Assembly: GCA_000612485.1 (NCBI GenBank) | Contig: CP007494.1 | Location: 372,001 to 436,000, forward strand | Origin: Bordetella holmesii ATCC 51541 | Lineage (GTDB): Bacteria; Pseudomonadota; Gammaproteobacteria; Burkholderiales; Burkholderiaceae_B | Length of the DNA stretch: 64,000 nucleotides | Direction: 5' to 3' | Part shown: positions 29,099 to 36,401 of the stretch, piece by piece | Layout of the letters: every line of letters starts with the position of its first letter | Numbering within the stretch: the first letter of the stretch is position 1 | Made by a program: the position numbers and the translations under genes | Notes under the pieces: model-generated | Seen by the model: only the letters and a program-made list of their open reading frames with translations | Database searches by the model: none | Told to the model about the DNA's origin: nothing

Positions 29099-30648
29099 GC
29101 CATCCTCCGCGCCAACACTTCCTGCTGCAGGGCTTCCATTTTGTCGGTCACAAAGGCGTGCCGCTGCGCGCCGCGCAGACCGTCGGCCTCAGTGATGATC
29201 TGCACCACCTGGCGGGCAAGGTGGCGGCGCAAGGTGATTTCCTCCTCGGTGGTGCGGCCCACTGGCAGCTCGAACACATTGCCCGAGCAGTAGCTATTGG
29301 GGTTGCCGGAACAATCGCGCAGCCATTGCGCGAACTGCTCCGGGCTGGCGTTGGGGTTCTTGCCCCGCACGGCATCGCGCAGCAACTTGCGAAACACATA
29401 CAAGCCCGCGTCGAACTTTGTCGGGTTCTCCAGCGCATGCACCGCGATGGGCCGCTGGCTGATGATGGCCTCATAGTCGCCCGGCGCGTACTGGCAATCC
29501 TTGTAGTTGGCCCGGGCGCGGTGATCGGGCGGGATGGGCGGAAGATCCTCGAGCGCATATTGGCCGAAGCGCTCCGGCCGGCGCATGGCGACCTGGCCCT
29601 CGAGAAAATCGATGGTCTCATAGCCCACCATGCTCTTGTCGCCGATGCCGCGCGTGTCCACGCCCGGGCCCATGACGCGCCAGCCGATCATCTTACTGTT
29701 GTGATCGTCGACCGGCACCGTCCAGCGGATCATATGAAAACGACTAAAGAGCTTCTTCTTTTTGCCATCTTCGGATGTGTAAGCATGCAGGCTGAAGTTG
29801 GGCAGCACCTGGTGCTGAACACGGATGTGCATACGCTCATCATCCGAGCGGCGCGCCCCCGCGCAAGCCAGGCTGCGGCCTCCGTGCACGGGGACGAACT
29901 GCATGTCGGGGGGCACCTCCATCGACGCGGCACCCACCTCGTCAAAGGTCGTGCCCTGGTAGTGCTCGCCGGTCACCTGGCGTTTGGCGTGCAATGCCAT
30001 GGTGTGATAGTTGTCGGCCGCGTTGTCCTGCACCTGCAGCCAGTTGCAGTGCTGGAAGTTGCTGTAAGGCACCAGCTCGTCCGTCTCCGCGACCGTGAAG
30101 TCTCCCTCCCACTCCGGGAAAGGCGGCTCCTCGTCGGGCGGCCCCATGTAGGCGAAGACCAGACCGTTGCGCTCGAACGCCTTGTACGCCCCCTGCCGGA
30201 TCGAGCAACGATAGCGCTCGCCCTCTTCCTCTTCGCCTTCGGGAAACGGCACCCGCAGGCAGGTGCCGTCCACATCGAACACCATGCCGTGATAGCAGCA
30301 TGAGATGCCGTGCTGCTCGATCTTGCCGTATTCCAGGGATGCGCCGCGGTGCACGCAGTGGGCATGCAGCAGACCGATGCTGCCACTGCCATCGCGAAAC
30401 GCCACGAGTTCCTCACCCATGATTTTGAGAAAACGCGGCGTGTCGGTCAGCTCCATCGACATACAGACCGGATGCCAGAAGCGGCGCAGATATTCGCCGG
30501 CCGGCGTGCCGGGGCCGACCTCGGTCAATTCGGGATCGTGCCCGGGCACGCTGTTGGTGAAGTAACCGCCGTAAGGGATCAGTTTTTTCACCGTCGTGCC
30601 GCCGGTGCTGACCGCGCGCTCGTGCTGATCCTGAATCTTCGAACTCAT
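29095..30648 (-). CDS. Rieske non-haem iron oxygenase, alpha subunit
   Basis: 517 residues from ATG 30648, which has a purine-rich GAGAGAGACGAG upstream; the longer open frame upstream lacks coding character. The Rieske cluster is CVHRGASL (C-x-H) then CCYHG (C-x2-H). The mononuclear iron site shows DNAADNYHTMALH. It resembles phthalate 4,5-dioxygenase-type single-component oxygenases, but with about 80 more residues than VanA. It is translationally coupled to its reductase. A ring or side-chain hydroxylation, or a demethylation, is likely; the substrate is unknown. It is likely controlled by the GntR protein at 31193. Confidence 0.93.
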   Translation of the reverse strand: MSSKIQDQHERAVSTGGTTVKKLIPYGGYFTNSVPGHDPELTEVGPGTPAGEYLRRFWHPVCMSMELTDTPRFLKIMGEELVAFRDGSGSIGLLHAHCVHRGASLEYGKIEQHGISCCYHGMVFDVDGTCLRVPFPEGEEEEGERYRCSIRQGAYKAFERNGLVFAYMGPPDEEPPFPEWEGDFTVAETDELVPYSNFQHCNWLQVQDNAADNYHTMALHAKRQVTGEHYQGTTFDEVGAASMEVPPDMQFVPVHGGRSLACAGARRSDDERMHIRVQHQVLPNFSLHAYTSEDGKKKKLFSRFHMIRWTVPVDDHNSKMIGWRVMGPGVDTRGIGDKSMVGYETIDFLEGQVAMRRPERFGQYALEDLPPIPPDHRARANYKDCQYAPGDYEAIISQRPIAVHALENPTKFDAGLYVFRKLLRDAVRGKNPNASPEQFAQWLRDCSGNPNSYCSGNVFELPVGRTTEEEITLRRHLARQVVQIITEADGLRGAQRHAFVTDKMEALQQEVLARRMA

Positions 30649-30689
30649 CTCGTCTCTCTCCAAAAATTGGCCAGATATTGAACTCTGAA

Positions 30690-30702
30690 CTCTGTATACA
30701 AA
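30690..30702. promoter_or_regulatory. Candidate GntR operator upstream of the Rieske operon
   Basis: CTCTGTATACAAA lies 42-54 bases upstream of the oxygenase ATG and contains the dyad core GTATAC. Nearly the same sequence (CTCTGTATCCAAG) occurs at 31167-31179 between the divergent GntR and membrane-protein genes. A direct repeat of AACTCTG precedes it. Shared position and sequence suggest one regulator for both promoters. Confidence 0.4.
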
Positions 30703-30778
30703 GAATAGCGAAAATCTGGCCCGCCGAATCAAGGGGTTATCCCTAGCCATGTGTTTCTGAATATGAACCGGATGTCCG

Positions 30779-31156
30779 TCAGCCCGCACCCGACCCGCGC
30801 CCCAGCCCGCCGCACAGCGCGGAACAGGCGCCAAGCACAAACCAGTCATACCAGTGCATGGAAGGCCCGGCCGGCAAAGGCTCGCCCTGCACCATGAACA
30901 TCAGGCAGGCCGTGCCCACCAGCAGGAACAACGCCCGCGCCAGCCACTGCCACCTGCCTGCCACACGGCTCGACACCCAGCACAAGCCGCCGTAGGCCGC
31001 CGCCATGCCGTACCACGGCCCGGCCTGCGCCACCGGCGCAGGCGCCGCGCTATACGCCCGGATGAGCACCTGGCCGGCATTGACGCAAACCGCCGCGATC
31101 ACAAGCAGATCGACCAGCGGCCATCGACGTTCCGAACGCGTGCGATCGATATCCAT
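30779..31156 (-). CDS. Small hypothetical membrane protein
   Basis: 125 residues from ATG 31156. It has a charged N-terminus (MDIDRTRSERR) and four hydrophobic segments, roughly residues 13-35, 45-62, 70-88 and 100-118; no family recognised. It is divergent from the GntR gene with only 36 bases between start codons, so both share a regulatory region. The codon pattern is coding-like (strong GC at third positions), but the last residues (GGLGRGSGAG) are low complexity. It could be a small permease accessory or an orphan TTT-type TctB-like subunit; this is not established. Confidence 0.55.
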   Translation of the reverse strand: MDIDRTRSERRWPLVDLLVIAAVCVNAGQVLIRAYSAAPAPVAQAGPWYGMAAAYGGLCWVSSRVAGRWQWLARALFLLVGTACLMFMVQGEPLPAGPSMHWYDWFVLGACSALCGGLGRGSGAG

Positions 31157-31166
31157 GTATTCCGAG

Positions 31167-31179
31167 CTCTGTATCCAAG
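31167..31179. promoter_or_regulatory. Candidate GntR autoregulatory site
   Basis: CTCTGTATCCAAG lies 14-26 bases upstream of the GntR ATG and 11 bases from the divergent membrane-protein start. It shares CTCTGTAT-N-CAA with the site at 30690-30702. Binding here would block both divergent genes. Confidence 0.4.
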
Positions 31180-31192
31180 CTAGAATTTTCTT

Positions 31193-31858
31193 ATGCAACT
31201 GCATCCTGAAAAGCTCCCTGTCCGTACCGACTTCGTCGACACCGTCTACCGCGTATTGCTGGACGCGATCACCGATGGCTCCCTCGCGCCTGGCGAACGC
31301 ATCACCCAGGAAGAGATTGCCGAGCAATTGCACGTCTCGCGCTCACCGGTACTACAGGCACTGCGCCTGCTGAAAAAAGATGGCTTCATCGAAGATGCGC
31401 CGGGCCGCGGCGTGCAGGTCACCCAGCTCGACCCCGCCTGGGTCGCGCATCTGTATGAAGTCCGCGGCGCGCTCGACGCGCTGGCCGCGCGCCTGGCGGC
31501 CCAGGCCCGCGCCGTCATCGACCCCACCCTCATCGAGCGCGGTCGCATCGCCGCCCGAAGCGCCGATCTCAAGACCAACATCGAATCCGATCTGGCCTTT
31601 CACAACGCCATTTACGACGCCTCCGGCAACCCCTTGATCGGCGAAAGCGCGCGCCATTACTGGGTGCATCTGCGACGCGTGATGGGAGCGGTCCATCGCA
31701 GCGCGGCGCATCGCAGCACCCTCTGGGATGAGCACGCCGCCATCGCCCAAGCCATCGCCAGCGGCGACGCCAGACTCGCCGTGCGCCTGAGCGATCAACA
31801 TATCGAGCATGCCCGTTCGAATCTGGTCGGGCAGTTGCAGGACATCCTCGATCGCTAG
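31193..31858 (+). CDS. GntR-family regulator, FadR/FCD subfamily
   Basis: 221 residues. N-terminal winged helix with ITDGSLAPGERITQEEIAEQLHVSRSPVLQALRLLKKDGFI, then an all-helical FCD ligand domain with the metal/ligand residues in ESDLAFHNAIYDASGNP and a late His (HWV and DQHIEHARS). Such proteins usually repress catabolic operons and are released by a carboxylate effector. The likely targets are the Rieske operon and the divergent membrane gene. Its stop TAG (31856-31858) lies inside the IS481 target duplication; the protein is nevertheless complete. Confidence 0.93.
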   Translation: MQLHPEKLPVRTDFVDTVYRVLLDAITDGSLAPGERITQEEIAEQLHVSRSPVLQALRLLKKDGFIEDAPGRGVQVTQLDPAWVAHLYEVRGALDALAARLAAQARAVIDPTLIERGRIAARSADLKTNIESDLAFHNAIYDASGNPLIGESARHYWVHLRRVMGAVHRSAAHRSTLWDEHAAIAQAIASGDARLAVRLSDQHIEHARSNLVGQLQDILDR

Positions 31859-31859
31859 G
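31854..31859 (+). repeat. Left 6-bp target duplication of IS481 (GCTAGG)
   Basis: GCTAGG is repeated at 32902-32907 and fits the known NCTAGN target preference of IS481. The CTAG core also contains the stop codon of the GntR gene. Confidence 0.93.
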
Positions 31860-32901
31860 TGTGAAGATTCAATAGGTTGTATGCATGGTTCATCCGAACC
31901 GGATTTGAGAAACTGGAAATCGCCAACCCCCCAGTTCACTCAAGGAGCCCGGCCGGATGAACACCCATAAGCATGCCCGATTGACCTTCCTACGTCGCCT
32001 CGAAATGGTCCAGCAATTGATCGCCCATCAAGTTTGTGTGCCTGAAGCGGCCCGCGCCTATGGGGTCACCGCGCCGACTGTGCGCAAATGGCTGGGCCGC
32101 TTTCTGGCTCAGGGCCAGGCGGGCTTGGCCGATGCGTCCTCGCGCCCGACGGTCTCGCCCCGAGCGATTGCGCCGGCCAAGGCGCTGGCTATCGTGGAGC
32201 TGCGCCGCAAGCGGCTGACCCAAGCGCGCATCGCCCAGGCGCTGGGCGTGTCAGCCAGCACCGTCAGCCGCGTCCTGGCCCGCGCCGGTCTGTCGCACCT
32301 GGCCGACCTGGAGCCGGCCGAGCCGGTGGTGCGCTACGAGCATCAGGCCCCGGCGATCTGCTGCACATCGACATCAAGAAGCTGGGACGTATCCAGCGCC
32401 CTGGCCACCGGGTCACGGGCAACCGACGCGATACCGTTGAGGGGGCCGGCTGGGACTTCGTCTTCGTGGCCATCGATGACCACGCCCGCGTGGCCTTCAC
32501 CGACATCCACCCCGACGAGCGCTTCCCCAGCGCCGTCCAGTTCCTCAAGGACGCAGTGGCCTACTACCAGCGCCTGGGCGTGACCATCCAGCGCTTGCTC
32601 ACCGACAATGGCTCGGCCTTTCGCAGCCGCGCCTTCGCCGCGCTGTGCCATGAGCTGGGCATCAAGCACCGCTTTACCCGACCTTACCGCCCACAGACCA
32701 ATGGCAAGGCCGAACGCTTCATCCAGTCGGCCTTGCGTGAGTGGGCTTACGCTCACACCTACCAGAACTCCCAACACCGAGCCGATGCCATGAAATCCTG
32801 GCTACACCACTACAACTGGCATCGACCCCACCACGGCATCGGGCGCGCTGTACCCATCTCCAGACTCAACCTGGACGAATACAACCTATTGACAGTTCAC
32901 A
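31860..32901 (+). mobile_element. Insertion sequence IS481, complete ends
   Basis: 1042 bp between 6-bp target duplications. Terminal inverted repeats start TGTGAA at both ends and share CAATAGGTTGTAT further in. I recognise the element as IS481, the high-copy element of B. pertussis that is also found in B. holmesii. It has inserted exactly at the gntR stop codon, between gntR and the MFS gene, and destroys neither. One base appears to be missing inside the transposase gene. Confidence 0.95.
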
Positions 32902-32906
32902 GCTAG
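31957..32906 (+). pseudogene. IS481 transposase with a single-base frameshift
   Basis: Starts MNTHKHARLTFLRRLEMVQQ with a helix-turn-helix domain, then an integrase core with the catalytic Asp residues in VAIDDHARVAF and LTDNGSAFRS and the acidic residue in NGKAERFIQSALREW. The frame breaks at a run of four C (32348-32351); one extra C gives APGDLLHIDIKKLG and the normal 316-residue protein. The stop TAG (32904-32906) is supplied by the target duplication, not by the element. This copy would be inactive if the sequence is right; other copies could act on it in trans. Confidence 0.93.
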
Positions 32907-32907
32907 G
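32902..32907 (+). repeat. Right 6-bp target duplication of IS481 (GCTAGG)
   Basis: Exact copy of 31854-31859. It provides the TAG stop codon for the IS481 transposase frame. Confidence 0.93.
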
Positions 32908-32925
32908 CGGCCCATCGGCGTCTCC

Positions 32926-34254
32926 TTATCGGCGTGCGGCGTCCTGCCGCTGCACATTGACCAGCCTGGCCGGCACGGTAAACACCAGAATGCTGCCGAT
33001 GACCAGACAGCACACCAGTGCGATCACGCCCGCCCCGGTGCTGTTGTGCGCCGTCTGCGCCCAACCGATGGCATAGGGGCTGACCACGCCCGAGATACTG
33101 CCCACGGAATTGATCAGCGCGATACCGGCAGCGGCCGCGCCGCCGCTCAGAATCGCCGGCGGCAGCACCCAGAATTGCGAGATCGTAGCCATGACGCCGA
33201 CCGTTCCTATGGTCAGCGCGATCAACGCGAACGTCGTGTCCTTGGCGTAGATGACGCTGGCGGCCAGGCCCACGGCGCCCAGCAGACCGGCGATGCTCAA
33301 ATGCCAGCGGCGCTCGCCCGTCGCATCCGAACTGCGGCTAAACACAATCATGCCCAGGACCGCGACCAGATAAGGCACCGCCGACAGCAGGCCGATGTTC
33401 AAGGTATCCGTCACCCCGCTGGCTTTGACCAGACTGGGCAACCAGAAACTGATGCCATACAGGCCCATGGTGAAGAAGAAGTAGATCCCGCTCAGCAGCA
33501 ACACGCGCGGATTGGTCAACCCATCGCGAATGGAGTGCAGATGGTTGCCTTGTTGCTCGGCCGCCAGATCGCGCTGGATGCGTGCCTTCTCGGCGTCGGT
33601 CAACCACTTGGCGTCCGCCACGCGATCGTCCAGATAGAAGAAGGCGATCACGCCGATCAGCACCGTCGGCAGGCCTTCGAGCAGAAACAGCCACTGCCAG
33701 CCCGACCAGCCGTGCGCGCCATGCATGGAATGCATGATCCAGCCCGATATGGGTCCGCCCACCACGCCTGACATGGGTATCCCCGTCAGAAACAACGCGG
33801 TCGCCTTGCTGCGGCGTTTGTTCGGAAACCAGTAGGTCAGATACAGCAGAATCGCCGGGATGAAACCTGCCTCGGCCACGCCGAGCAAGAACCGCAGCAC
33901 ATAGAAACTGACCGGCCCCGATACAAACATCATGCACGCCGATATCAATCCCCAGGTCACCATGATGCGCGCAATCCAGCGCCGCGCGCCCACCTTCATC
34001 AGGATCAAATTGCTCGGCACTTCGAACATCAGATAACCGATGAAGAACACCCCGGCGCCAAGTCCGTAGACCGCATCGCTCAGCGCCAGTTCGCTTGCCA
34101 TCTGCAGCTTGGCGAAACTGACATTGATGCGATCCAGATACGCACAGAGATAACAGAGAAACAAGAAGGGAAGTAAACGCCAGGCCACCTTGGCGTAAGT
34201 GGCAGATTCCTCATCGGTATTGACGAATGGCTGCGCAGCGATGTCGCCGTTCAT
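32926..34254 (-). CDS. MFS transporter, anion:cation symporter (ACS) family
   Basis: 442 residues from ATG 34254. Twelve membrane segments; ACS-family motifs are LPFLFLCYLCAYLDRINVSFAKLQM in segment 1, the GVFFIGYLMFEVPSNLILMKVGARRWIARIM block and GVAEAGFIPAILLYLTYWFP. Relatives take up hexuronates, tartrate, phthalate or other organic anions with protons. It lies 76 bases downstream of the class II aldolase gene on the same strand, suggesting uptake and degradation of one substrate, and is bounded downstream by IS481. Confidence 0.93.
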   Translation of the reverse strand: MNGDIAAQPFVNTDEESATYAKVAWRLLPFLFLCYLCAYLDRINVSFAKLQMASELALSDAVYGLGAGVFFIGYLMFEVPSNLILMKVGARRWIARIMVTWGLISACMMFVSGPVSFYVLRFLLGVAEAGFIPAILLYLTYWFPNKRRSKATALFLTGIPMSGVVGGPISGWIMHSMHGAHGWSGWQWLFLLEGLPTVLIGVIAFFYLDDRVADAKWLTDAEKARIQRDLAAEQQGNHLHSIRDGLTNPRVLLLSGIYFFFTMGLYGISFWLPSLVKASGVTDTLNIGLLSAVPYLVAVLGMIVFSRSSDATGERRWHLSIAGLLGAVGLAASVIYAKDTTFALIALTIGTVGVMATISQFWVLPPAILSGGAAAAGIALINSVGSISGVVSPYAIGWAQTAHNSTGAGVIALVCCLVIGSILVFTVPARLVNVQRQDAARR

Positions 34255-34330
34255 GGGTTGTCTCCAGATATTATGAGTGTTGGAATGCCCCGGTCCGCTG
34301 GACGGCCGGGGCCGCACTACTGGTGCTCGA

Positions 34331-35188
34331 CTACTCGAACATGTCGGGCTGCGTGGCAGCCAGATGCTCGTATATCGGCTGGAAATGCAGCCAGCCGATG
34401 TACTCCGAACCCACATGCTCGCGGCTGTAGCGCGACTTGTCCGGCGGCACGAGCGCAGGCTTGTGACCAGAGGCCTCCACCATCAGTTGCTGCCGGCAGC
34501 AACGCTCCAGCGCGATGAACCAGAACGCCGCCGACTCGATGCTGAAGCGGCTCGCCGTCAGCAGCCCGTGGTTCTGATGAATCGCCGCGCGCACCCCCTT
34601 GAACCAGTCACACACTGCCAGGCCGGCGCGCTCCTCGACCGCCACCTGCCCGGCTTCGCTCTTGATGACCACATGGTCCTCGAAGAAGGCGGCCGCATCC
34701 TGAGAGATGGGCGCCAGGGGAATACCCAGCGCCGAGAAAGCCGTGCCATATACCGTATGCGCATGACACATGGCCACGATGTCCGGATGGGCCTCATGCA
34801 CGGCCGCGTGCAGCACGAAACCCGCGCGATTGAGCGCGTGGCGCCCCTCGACCACGCGCCCCTTGTGGTCGGCCAGAATCAGATTCGAAACGTTGACATC
34901 ATTGAAATGCACGCACATCGGGTTGGTCCAGTACAGATCGGGATGCTCCGGGTCACGTACCGTCAAATGTCCCGCAAACCCATAATCAAAACCCTCCTTG
35001 CCAAAGGCGCGGCAGGCGGCCACCAGGCGCTGCTTCAAATGCAGCCGCTCTTCGGTCACATTGGCAAACTCCGGCAACTGCGGATAGATCAACCCGGGCT
35101 GCTGCGGCTCATAGATCGACACGCGTCCATCAGGCAATTTTGGCAGCACGGTCGAATGACTGCGTGGGCGATCCAGTACGGCGGACAT
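34331..35188 (-). CDS. Class II aldolase/adducin family protein
   Basis: 285 residues from ATG 35188 with GGAGAC upstream. The fold motifs are YGFAGHLTVRDPEHPD, the zinc ligands CHAHTVYG and the third His in IHQNHGLLTA. Members include fuculose-phosphate aldolase and decarboxylating hydroxy-acid enzymes; many such Bordetella homologues are annotated only by family. It heads an operon with the MFS transporter and is divergent from the LysR gene across a perfect palindrome, so induction by that regulator is likely. Confidence 0.92.
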   Translation of the reverse strand: MSAVLDRPRSHSTVLPKLPDGRVSIYEPQQPGLIYPQLPEFANVTEERLHLKQRLVAACRAFGKEGFDYGFAGHLTVRDPEHPDLYWTNPMCVHFNDVNVSNLILADHKGRVVEGRHALNRAGFVLHAAVHEAHPDIVAMCHAHTVYGTAFSALGIPLAPISQDAAAFFEDHVVIKSEAGQVAVEERAGLAVCDWFKGVRAAIHQNHGLLTASRFSIESAAFWFIALERCCRQQLMVEASGHKPALVPPDKSRYSREHVGSEYIGWLHFQPIYEHLAATQPDMFE

Positions 35189-35296
35189 AACGTCTCCTTG
35201 TGTAAGCGATGAGGCCCAACGCTCGGTTGAGCCTAGCGTTGGCTGGCACTATCATCAACGCCACAAGGACCGCAGGACAAACGATAGATGTTCATG

Positions 35297-35321
35297 TTCA
35301 GATGAATCACATTCATCTGAA
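35297..35321. promoter_or_regulatory. Perfect 11-bp inverted repeat (TTCAGATGAAT, 3-base spacer), candidate LysR operator
   Basis: TTCAGATGAAT at 35297-35307 is followed by CAC and its exact reverse complement at 35311-35321. It lies between the divergent aldolase (start 35188) and LysR (start 35366) genes, 45 bases before the LysR start. Position, length and symmetry match an LTTR recognition-binding site, which often represses its own gene and activates the divergent operon. Confidence 0.65.
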
Positions 35322-35365
35322 ATCCCCGGACCCGACACCAGGCGCACCCAGACACGACTTAACCG

Positions 35366-36292
35366 ATGAGAAAAATCCCCAACTTCGTGCTGTTGCGCGC
35401 CTTCGAGGCCGCCGCCCGCCTACAGAGTTTCACGCTCGCCGCACAGGAACTGCACCTGACGCCCTCGGCGATCAGCCATCAGGTTCGCGAGCTCGAAGAG
35501 CTCTTCGGCAAACCCCTGTTCTGGCGCAGCCACCGTCAGGTCGAGCCCACGCCCGAGGGACGCCGCCTGCTCGAGAGCCTGACGCGCATCCTCAACGCGC
35601 TCGAAGCCTGCTGTGCCGAGGTCGAGCTCGCCCCGGCCGGCCAGGTGCGAGCGGTGTATTGCGCGCCCAGCCTTGCCGTGAAATGGTTGGGCCCGCGCCT
35701 GCCGGGCTTCATGACCAAAAACCCGGACATCACCATCCGCTTGTCCAGCGGGTCCGAACCCATGGACCTCACCCAGGCGCGCGAAGTCGACGTCGCCATC
35801 TCCTACGGCCTGGCCCTGCGGCTCTCGGGCGTGGACGTCACCGCGCTGGGCAAAGAAGACATCATCCCCATGTGTGCGCCTGCCCTGAAAACACGCAGGC
35901 ATACCTGGAAGCAGATCATGGAGTCCGCGCCGCTCATCGATTCGGCGCTCAGCCAGGTGCGCTGGAACGACTGGTTCGTGCTCAATGGACTGAGCCTGCC
36001 CTCGCGGCCGCGGACGTCCTTTGACCGTGGTACGCTGTCCATCTCGGCTGCCGTCGACGGCATGGGTGTCGCGCTGGAGACCACGCGATTTGCCGAGCGC
36101 GAACTGGCGCGCGGCGAGCTCGTCGAGGCCGGAAAATTCGCTTTTGCCCGCATCACCCGCGAGAACCACTTCTTCTCGCAACGCAGCACCGAACGTCGCG
36201 TCGACAAAATCCGCCGCTTCAAGGACTGGCTGCTGGAAGAAATCCAGGCGTCGGACTACGCAGGCAGGGCTGCCGGGAGTGGGGCGCGGTAA
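35366..36292 (+). CDS. LysR-family transcriptional regulator, GcvA-like
   Basis: 308 residues. The opening RKIPNFVLLRAFEAAARLQSF plus TLAAQELHLTPSAISHQVRELEE is the GcvA/AmpR-type helix-turn-helix; the effector domain follows (VYCAPSLAVKWLGPRLPGF). It is divergent from the aldolase-MFS operon with a perfect palindrome between them. Intact. Confidence 0.93.
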   Translation: MRKIPNFVLLRAFEAAARLQSFTLAAQELHLTPSAISHQVRELEELFGKPLFWRSHRQVEPTPEGRRLLESLTRILNALEACCAEVELAPAGQVRAVYCAPSLAVKWLGPRLPGFMTKNPDITIRLSSGSEPMDLTQAREVDVAISYGLALRLSGVDVTALGKEDIIPMCAPALKTRRHTWKQIMESAPLIDSALSQVRWNDWFVLNGLSLPSRPRTSFDRGTLSISAAVDGMGVALETTRFAERELARGELVEAGKFAFARITRENHFFSQRSTERRVDKIRRFKDWLLEEIQASDYAGRAAGSGAR

Positions 36293-36401
36293 ACGCCGTC
36301 TGGCACTTCTTATTTTTCGGATACCTATCGGCACGACGCGGCCTCAGCGCGCATGCGTATCGCGGCCGCGTTGTGCTCCTGCCTACGTTTTCAGGCCCCG
36401 C

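Noticed and set aside
30649-30849. A longer N-terminus for the Rieske oxygenase starting at 30849
   Set aside because: The extra 67 residues have no Rieske-family similarity and overlap the likely promoter and operator; ATG 30648 has the better ribosome site.
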